Assembly: GCF_009789575.1 (NCBI RefSeq)
Contig: NZ_CP046908.1
Coordinates: 248,001 to 312,000 of the forward strand
Direction of reading: 5' to 3'
Length of the DNA stretch: 64,000 nt
From: Stappia indica
Lineage (GTDB): Bacteria > Pseudomonadota > Alphaproteobacteria > Rhizobiales > Stappiaceae
Shown: positions 57,071 to 64,000 of the stretch, in pieces
Numbering within the stretch: the first letter of the stretch is position 1
Layout of the letters: each line of letters opens with the position of its first letter
Notes under the pieces: model-generated
Databases searched by the model: none
What the model was told of the DNA's origin: nothing
What the model saw: the letters and a program-made list of their open reading frames with translations, nothing else
Program-made: the position numbers and the translations under genes

Positions 57071-57319
57071 TCAGGCAAGCACCCGAGCGATCAGCACCAC
57101 GACAATCGCGCCGACCGCCGCGACGATGACCTGATTCACGAAGGCATTGCCGACATTGATGTTGATGCCGGCAAGGTTGAACAGGAAGCCGCCGACAAAC
57201 GCACCGATCAGGCCGGTGATGAGATAGCGGACAAGACCGCCGCCGCCGATCAACAGGCTGGCGAGCCAGCCGGCAATGAGACCGATGGCGCACCAGATGA
57301 GGATGTTCTTGACGTCCAT
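57071..57319 (-). CDS. GlsB/YeaQ/YmgE stress-response membrane protein, copy 2
   Basis: An 82-residue paralogue of the next gene: MDVKNILIWCAIGLIAGWLASLL and GGGLVRYLITGLIGAFVGGFLF, glycine-zipper helices. Tandem duplication 59 bp apart. These proteins are stress-induced in enterobacteria; their role is unclear. Confidence 0.9.
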   Translation of the reverse strand: MDVKNILIWCAIGLIAGWLASLLIGGGGLVRYLITGLIGAFVGGFLFNLAGININVGNAFVNQVIVAAVGAIVVVLIARVLA

Positions 57320-57412
57320 GTCGAAAGTCCCCGTTTGTGAAATTGCGCCGGAAGGCACCCGCCAAGGGTAGACGCTTCGAGGCGCAACTCAAGATCGGAC
57401 CGACGCCTGTCC

Positions 57413-58861
57413 TCAGGCGTTCAGCACCCGGCCATAGGCGTCGAGCACGCTTTCCTTCATCATTTCCGACAGGGTCGGATGCGGGAAGATCGTGTGCATC
57501 AGCTCTTCCTCGGTGGTCTCCAGGTTCATGGCGACCACGAAACCCTGGATCAGCTCGGTCACTTCCGCGCCGACCATATGCGCACCGATCAGCTCGCCGG
57601 TCTTCTTGTCGAAGATCGTCTTGATCATGCCCTGATCCTCGCCGAGCGCGATCGCCTTGCCGTTGGCCGCGAAGCTGTAGCGTCCGACGCGGATGTCGCG
57701 GCCCTGCTCCTTGGCCTTGGCCTCGGTCAAACCGACGGAGGCGACCTGCGGGTTGCAATAGGTGCAGCCCGGAATGCGGCCCATCTCCATCGGATGGACG
57801 CCCGGCACGCCGGCGATCTTCTCGATGCAGATGACGCCCTCGTGCTCGGCCTTGTGGGCCAGCATCGGCGGCCCGGCGACATCGCCGATGGCATAGAGGC
57901 CCGGCACGTTGGTCTTGCCGTAGCCGTCTATGACGATGCAGCCGCGGTCGGTCTTGACGCCGAGCGCCTCGAGGCCGAGGCCTTCGATATTGCCCTGGAC
58001 GCCGACGGCGGAGATCAGACGGTCGGCGGTGATCTTCTCCACCTTGCCGTCCTTGGTCTCAACATGCGCGGTGACGGAATTGGCGCCCTTCTCAACCTTG
58101 GCGACCTTCGCCTCGGTGAGGATCTTCAACCCTCGCTTTTCCAGCTGCTTGCGGGCGAAGGCGGAGATCTCGGCGTCTTCCACCGGCATGACCTGCGGCA
58201 TCACCTCGACGACGGTCACCTCTGCGCCCATCGAGCGATAGAAGGACGCGAACTCGATGCCGATGGCGCCCGATCCCATCACGACCAGCGACTTGGGCAT
58301 GACGTCCGGCTTCATCGCCTCGAAATAGGTCCAGATCAGCTTGCCGTCCGGCTCGATCCCCGGCAGCGCACGAGGACGCGCGCCGGTCGCGACGATGATG
58401 TGCTTGGCCGTGTAGGTGCCCTCGCCCTTGACACCCTTCGGCACCGGGTTCTGCGGCTCGACCACCGGCTTCGTCGACTTGCCGACGCTGATCTCGCCGG
58501 GCTTGGTCAGCTTCGCCTCGCCCCAGATCACGTCGATCTTGTTCTTCTTCATCAGGAAGGCGACGCCGCCGTTGAGACGGGCCGAGACGCCGCGCGAACG
58601 GGCAACCACGTCCTTGACGTCGGCGGTCATCTTGCCCTCGAGCTTCAGGCCGAAGCTCTTGGCGTGGTTGGCGTTATCGAGGATCTCCGCGGACCGGAGC
58701 AGCGCCTTGGTTGGAATGCAACCCCAGTTGAGGCAGATGCCGCCAAGATGCTCGCGCTCGACGATCGCGGTCTTGAGGCCGAGCTGCGCCGCACGGATGG
58801 CCGTGACATAGCCTCCCGGACCCGAGCCGATGATGATGACGTCGTAGGACGTGCCGCTCAT
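57413..58861 (-). CDS. lpd: Dihydrolipoyl dehydrogenase (E3)
   Basis: A 482-residue flavoprotein reoxidising dihydrolipoyl groups with NAD+. FAD motif IIIGSGPGGYVTAIRAAQLG, redox disulfide GICLNWGCIPTK, FAD-binding VPGLYAIGDVAG and active-site His-Glu in IFPHPTLSEMMKESV. Follows the pdhABC genes, so it serves pyruvate dehydrogenase. A long hairpin separates it from pdhC. Confidence 0.96.
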   Translation of the reverse strand: MSGTSYDVIIIGSGPGGYVTAIRAAQLGLKTAIVEREHLGGICLNWGCIPTKALLRSAEILDNANHAKSFGLKLEGKMTADVKDVVARSRGVSARLNGGVAFLMKKNKIDVIWGEAKLTKPGEISVGKSTKPVVEPQNPVPKGVKGEGTYTAKHIIVATGARPRALPGIEPDGKLIWTYFEAMKPDVMPKSLVVMGSGAIGIEFASFYRSMGAEVTVVEVMPQVMPVEDAEISAFARKQLEKRGLKILTEAKVAKVEKGANSVTAHVETKDGKVEKITADRLISAVGVQGNIEGLGLEALGVKTDRGCIVIDGYGKTNVPGLYAIGDVAGPPMLAHKAEHEGVICIEKIAGVPGVHPMEMGRIPGCTYCNPQVASVGLTEAKAKEQGRDIRVGRYSFAANGKAIALGEDQGMIKTIFDKKTGELIGAHMVGAEVTELIQGFVVAMNLETTEEELMHTIFPHPTLSEMMKESVLDAYGRVLNA

Positions 58862-58935
58862 GAAAAGTCCTCCAGATAGGACGGCGGGCGCGCCGCAAGG
58901 CTGCGCCCGGCGGAAACCGGAATTGATGGCGAGAC

Positions 58936-58962
58936 GGCCGGCGCCGCGATGCGGCGCCGGCC
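58936..58962 (-). other. Intercistronic hairpin between pdhC and lpd
   Basis: GGCCGGCGCCGC (58936-58947) pairs with GCGGCGCCGGCC (58951-58962), 12 bp perfect, loop GAT. It lies just after the pdhC stop codon. No T-run follows on the minus strand, so message stabilisation or attenuation is likelier than full termination. Confidence 0.6.
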
Positions 58963-58969
58963 TGTTGGA

Positions 58970-60343
58970 TCACACCAGCATGCTCATCGGGTTTTCGATG
59001 AACTGCCGGAACGCAGCCATCAGTTCCGCGCCGAGGGCGCCGTCGACCGCACGGTGGTCGGTCGACAGGGTCACCGACATGACGGTGGCAATCGCCAGCG
59101 CACCGTTCTTGACCACGGCGCGCTGTTCGCCCGCGCCGACCGCGAGAATCGTCGCGTGCGGCGGGTTGATCACCGCGGCAAAGTCCTTGATGCCGAACAT
59201 GCCGAGGTTGGAGACCGACGTCGTGCCGCCCTGGTATTCCTGCGGCTGCAGCTTGCGGCTGCGGGCGCGACCGGCCAGGTCCTTCATCTCGTTGGAGATC
59301 GCGGACAGGGTCTTCTCGTCGGCCCGGCGGATGATCGGCGTGATCAGGCCACCCTCGATGGCCACCGCAACGCCGACATCGGCGTGCTTGTGGACCAGCA
59401 TGCCGCCGTCGGTCCAGCTGGCATTGGCCGCCGGAACCGCCTTCAGCGCCAGTGCATGGGCCTTGATGACCATGTCGTTGACCGAGAGCTTGTAGGCCGG
59501 CTTGCCGTCCTTGTCCTTCGGCGCCGCGTCGTTCAGCTGGGCACGCAGGGCCAGCAGCGCATCGAGCTCGCAATCCACCGTCAGGTAGAAATGCGGCACG
59601 GTCTGCTTGGACTCCGTCAGACGCTTGGCGATGGTCTTGCGCATGTTGTCATGCGGCACGACCTCGTAGCTGCCCTCCTCGAAGAGCTTGAGCACCTGGC
59701 TTTCGGCCATGCCGGACGGCGCGGCAGCCTTGGGAGCCTCGGCAGCGGCGGGCTTCTCGGCCGCAGCGGCCTTCGGCGCATCCGCACCCTTGCGGCCGGT
59801 ACCGGACTTCAGCGCCTCGTCCACATCGCGCTTGACGATGCGGCCATGCGGACCGGAGCCGGAGATCGCGGCAAGGTCGAGGCCGTCCTGCGCCGCAAGC
59901 CGGCGGGCGAGCGGCGAGGCAAAGATGCGCTCGCCCTTGTCGCCGGCCGGGGCCGGCGGTGCCTTGGCGGGAGCCGCCTGCTCGGCAGCGGTCGGAGCGG
60001 ACGGCTCCGACTTTGCAGGTGCCTCGGACTTCGCAGGCGCTTCGACCTTGGCAGGTGCAGCACCGGCCTTCGCGGCGCCGGCGAGCGAGGAGGCATCCTC
60101 CCCCTCTTCCAGCAGCAGCGCGATGACCTCGTTGACCTTCACGCCCTCGGTGCCTTCCGCCACGAGGATCTTGCCGACCGTGCCCTCTTCGACCGCCTCG
60201 ACTTCCATGGTCGCCTTGTCGGTCTCGATTTCCGCGATGACGTCGCCGGAGGAGACGGTGTCGCCCTCCTTGACCAGCCACCTGGCGAGATTGCCCTCTT
60301 CCATCGTCGGCGAGAGGGCCGGCATCAAAATCTTGATTGGCAT
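58970..60343 (-). CDS. pdhC: Pyruvate dehydrogenase E2 (dihydrolipoyl acetyltransferase)
   Basis: A 457-residue E2: one lipoyl domain with lipoylated Lys in [10 protein letters not shown], Ala/Pro-rich linkers, a peripheral-subunit-binding domain ([18 protein letters not shown] near residue 165), and a catalytic domain with [13 protein letters not shown] (His-x3-Asp-Gly). Transfers acetyl from lipoate to CoA. Downstream of pdhB by 15 bp. Confidence 0.97.
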   Translation of the reverse strand: MPIKILMPALSPTMEEGNLARWLVKEGDTVSSGDVIAEIETDKATMEVEAVEEGTVGKILVAEGTEGVKVNEVIALLLEEGEDASSLAGAAKAGAAPAKVEAPAKSEAPAKSEPSAPTAAEQAAPAKAPPAPAGDKGERIFASPLARRLAAQDGLDLAAISGSGPHGRIVKRDVDEALKSGTGRKGADAPKAAAAEKPAAAEAPKAAAPSGMAESQVLKLFEEGSYEVVPHDNMRKTIAKRLTESKQTVPHFYLTVDCELDALLALRAQLNDAAPKDKDGKPAYKLSVNDMVIKAHALALKAVPAANASWTDGGMLVHKHADVGVAVAIEGGLITPIIRRADEKTLSAISNEMKDLAGRARSRKLQPQEYQGGTTSVSNLGMFGIKDFAAVINPPHATILAVGAGEQRAVVKNGALAIATVMSVTLSTDHRAVDGALGAELMAAFRQFIENPMSMLV

Positions 60344-60358
60344 CGTCTCTTCCCCGCC

Positions 60359-61753
<1,395 letters not shown>

Positions 61754-61768
61754 CGTACGCTCCCGCGA

Positions 61769-62821
61769 TCAAAGAAGAATGTCGGTGTAGAGCTCGGAAA
61801 CATCCGGCTCCGGATCCGTCTGCGCGAACTCGGCGGACTCCGCCACGATCTCGCGCACCTCCTTGTCGATGGCCTTGAGGTCGTCCTCGCTCGCCCATCC
61901 ATTGTCCAGCAGACGCTTGCGGACCTGCTCGATCGGATCGTGCTCGGTGCGCATCTTCTGGACCTCCTCCTTCGACCGGTACTTGGCCGGGTCGGACATG
62001 GAGTGGCCGCGATAGCGATAGGTGATCATTTCGAGGATGTACGGGCCCTTGCCCGAGCGGCAGTGCTCGAGCGCCTTCTCGCTGGCCGCCATGACGGCGC
62101 GCACGTCCATGCCGTCGACCTGCTCGCCGGGAATGCCGAACGAGGCGCCGCGCTGCGAGAGATCCGTCGTCGCGGAGGCGCGCTCGACGCTGGTGCCCAT
62201 GCCGTACTTGTTGTTCTCGATGACATAGACCACGGGCAGCTTCCACAGCTGCGCCATGTTGAAGCTCTCGTAGACCTGGCCCTGGTTGGAAGCGCCATCG
62301 CCGAAGAAGGTCATCGCGACCGCACCGTTCTCGCGGTAGCGGTTGGCAAAGCCGAGGCCGGTGCCGAGCGAGACCTGGGCGCCGACGATGCCGTGGCCAC
62401 CGTAGAACTGCTTTTCCTTGGAGAACATGTGCATGGAGCCGCCCTTCCCCTTGGAATAGCCGCCCCGGCGTCCGGTCAGCTCGGCCATGACGCCCTTCGG
62501 GTCCATGTCCATGGCGAGCATGTGGCCGTGATCACGATAGCCGGTGATCATCTGGTCGCCGTCCTTGGATGCCATGCGCATGCCGACGACGACCGCTTCC
62601 TGACCGATATAAAGGTGACAGAAGCCGCCGATCAGGCCCATGCCGTAAAGCTGGCCGGCCTTTTCCTCGAAGCGGCGGATGAGCAGCATGTGCCGATAGG
62701 CACCCAGCTCCTGCTCCTTGGTGAACTCTACGATCGCGGGCGACGATTTGGCCGCCCCTCCCTTCGACCGGGCAGCGCTCTTCGAGCGTGCACCGGAGGT
62801 CTTGCCAGACGTTCCAGCCAT
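61769..62821 (-). CDS. pdhA: Pyruvate dehydrogenase E1 alpha
   Basis: A 350-residue thiamine-diphosphate subunit. A 30-residue Ser/Lys/Ala-rich leader, then QELGAYRHMLLIRRFEEKAG, ThDP-Mg motif FFGDGASNQGQVYESFNMAQ ending ENN, and the flexible loop YRYRGHSMSDP. Decarboxylates pyruvate and hands the acetyl group to the lipoyl domains. First of the pdhABC-lpd set; preceded by an AT-rich control region. Confidence 0.97.
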   Translation of the reverse strand: MAGTSGKTSGARSKSAARSKGGAAKSSPAIVEFTKEQELGAYRHMLLIRRFEEKAGQLYGMGLIGGFCHLYIGQEAVVVGMRMASKDGDQMITGYRDHGHMLAMDMDPKGVMAELTGRRGGYSKGKGGSMHMFSKEKQFYGGHGIVGAQVSLGTGLGFANRYRENGAVAMTFFGDGASNQGQVYESFNMAQLWKLPVVYVIENNKYGMGTSVERASATTDLSQRGASFGIPGEQVDGMDVRAVMAASEKALEHCRSGKGPYILEMITYRYRGHSMSDPAKYRSKEEVQKMRTEHDPIEQVRKRLLDNGWASEDDLKAIDKEVREIVAESAEFAQTDPEPDVSELYTDILL

Positions 62822-63016
62822 GTCCCTCGTCTCGGTTTTGCGTCCCTTGCGGGACTGCGTTTCCCCTTCAGCAATCTAGCGGAAGGTACGCGAGGGGAAA
62901 AGTCAATGAAAGCCGGAAGTTGATGGCGCAAGAATCATATTATGTTGCTGATATTGAACATGTTTTTGAAATTTAACTGAAAGATGGTTCAAAATTCGCT
63001 TTGAACCTGTTTTCGG
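62822..63016. promoter_or_regulatory. AT-rich control region upstream of pdhA
   Basis: About 90 bp (62925-63015) far richer in A/T than the surroundings. Contains the perfect inverted repeat GGTTCAAA (62986-62993)/TTTGAACC (63000-63007) and an A/T-rich -10-like stretch further towards pdhA (TATTATGTTG around 62938). Likely holds the pdhA promoter and a regulator site; whether it is an operator or a transcript-end hairpin of ftsB is open. Confidence 0.45.
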
Positions 63017-63406
63017 TTACTCTGCAGAGGCGCGGCTCGGGCGCAGGATCGCCAGCTCCTGCGAATGCACCAGGTTCAGGCTTGCGCGCGCCCGCTCGTC
63101 GATCATGTCCGGATCGAGGCTTTCGGGGCGCAGCAACATCACGCGCCTGAGCAAGTCTTCGCGTTCCCCGCGCACCACGGCAAGCTCTTTCTCGAGCTCG
63201 GCATAGCGATGCTCGATCCGTGCCTTGCCCACGAGACCGAGCTCGCCGTTCAGCGCGTGAAAGGCGAAGTAGGCAACAAGCCCCACGGCAATCGCGGGCA
63301 CCGTGAGGCGCTGGCGAAGGGTACGGCGGCGATGGCGAGTGGAATTGAACGGCACGGAAGCGACCCGACTCGATACGAACAGTTCGACGGGATCACTATC
63401 GGCCAT
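63017..63406 (-). CDS. FtsB/DivIC-type cell-division protein
   Basis: A 129-residue bitopic protein: basic N-terminus (about 1-33, TRHRRRTLRQRL), one membrane helix (about 35-52), then a coiled coil (ARIEHRYAELEKELAVVRGEREDLLRRVMLL split over about 60-92) and the family ending LDPDMIDERARASLNLVHSQE. Septum formation initiator family; acts at the division site with FtsL and FtsQ. It sits before pdhA as in other Rhizobiales. Confidence 0.9.
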   Translation of the reverse strand: MADSDPVELFVSSRVASVPFNSTRHRRRTLRQRLTVPAIAVGLVAYFAFHALNGELGLVGKARIEHRYAELEKELAVVRGEREDLLRRVMLLRPESLDPDMIDERARASLNLVHSQELAILRPSRASAE

Positions 63407-63442
63407 CAGCCTTAATGGTTGGTTGCCGCCCGGGCGAAAGGC

Positions 63443-64000
63443 TCAGGCGGCAGCGGTTTCTGCCTCCGCAAGGCGCACCAGCTTGAGCAGCACGGCAGCG
63501 CTGCCCTTGAGCCGCTGCTCGGCGCTGTCCCAGTCGCGCGCCAGGACCACCTTCTGGTCGGGGCGGATCTTCGCCAGGACGCCCTGCTCGGCGATATAGG
63601 ATACCAGCCCGGCCGGATTGGCGAAGGAGCTGTTGCGGAAGGCGATGACCACGCCCTTCGGCCCGGCATCGATCTTCTCCACATTGGCCCGGCGGCACAG
63701 CCCCTTGATGAAGACGATCTTCAGCAGGTGTTCCACCTCTTCCGGCAGCGGACCGAAACGGTCGATGAGCTCGGCGCCGAACGCGTCGATCTCCTCCGGC
63801 GCGGCAAGGTCCGCCAGCCGCCGATAAAGAGACAGGCGCAGCGGCAAATCGGCGACATAGCTTTCCGGGATGAGAACAGGCGTCCCGACCTGGATCTGCG
63901 GCGACCAGGTCTCCTCGGCCTCGGCACCGTCGCCGGTGCGCAGCTGCGCCACCGCCTCTTCCAGCATCTGCTGATAGAGTTCGAAGCCGACTTCCTTGAT
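63443..64000 (-). CDS. mfd: Transcription-repair coupling factor, C-terminal part
   Basis: Partial gene entering from the right edge; the last 185 residues are visible. GFELYQQMLEEAV then YVADLPLRLSLYRRLADL and DRFGPLPEEVEHLLKI are characteristic of the Mfd C-terminal TRCF domain. Mfd removes stalled RNA polymerase from DNA lesions and recruits UvrA. The stop lies 36 bp upstream of ftsB. Confidence 0.93.
   Translation of the reverse strand: MKEVGFELYQQMLEEAVAQLRTGDGAEAEETWSPQIQVGTPVLIPESYVADLPLRLSLYRRLADLAAPEEIDAFGAELIDRFGPLPEEVEHLLKIVFIKGLCRRANVEKIDAGPKGVVIAFRNSSFANPAGLVSYIAEQGVLAKIRPDQKVVLARDWDSAEQRLKGSAAVLLKLVRLAEAETAAA

Overview
The window is a 64-kb piece of a GC-rich alphaproteobacterial chromosome. 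Gene content and order point to Hyphomicrobiales, probably a Stappiaceae-like marine lineage (inference from synteny, not a database match). The diagnostic blocks are gyrA with coaD, two cyclophilins, queA and tgt; the nifR3/dusB-ntrB-ntrC-ntrY-ntrX-trkA-dat-hfq-hflX series; fused ispDF followed by cinA; and ftsB-pdhA-pdhB-pdhC-lpd-lipA. I found no rRNA, tRNA, CRISPR array, insertion sequence or prophage.

Layout. 1-3283: a truncated PilZ protein, a DUF4864 protein, and the queA-tgt tRNA-queuosine pair; tgt is followed by a stop-codon-bearing tandem repeat. 3284-5012: a regulatory-RNA island with three tiny DUF1127 genes and three arrays of hairpins exposing the anti-Shine-Dalgarno motif CCTCCTCCC (cuckoo/CcsR type). 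5013-10043: glmU, an anion-channel gene and a flavoprotein gene between repeat-rich non-coding stretches. 10044-17352: two cyclophilins, coaD, a TetR/SDR divergent pair, a glyoxalase-like gene, an acetyltransferase, three small paralogous secreted proteins with a shared C-x11-C motif, then a DUF5993 gene and dsbB. 17370-22884: marC, gyrA and a class III nucleotide cyclase. 23102-34959: a peptide-type ABC transporter beside an MttB-family methyltransferase and a dimethylglycine-dehydrogenase-like flavoprotein (a likely methylated-amine uptake and demethylation unit), plus a LysR regulator. 35008-40727: xylose genes, a MmyB-type regulator, arfB and mazG. 40745-52306: the nitrogen/redox two-component block with Hfq and HflX. 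52446-64000: isoprenoid precursor synthesis, cinA, the pyruvate dehydrogenase complex with lipoate synthesis, ftsB and the end of mfd.

How the parts fit. Core blocks form coherent pathways: pdhABC and lpd make the pyruvate dehydrogenase complex and lipA supplies its cofactor; ntrBC and ntrYX sit beside hfq, linking nitrogen control with post-transcriptional control; the cuckoo-like RNAs are plausible Hfq-era stress regulators. Most accessory interest lies in the RNA island, the tgt tail ladder, the C-x11-C family next to dsbB, and the methylamine-type cluster.
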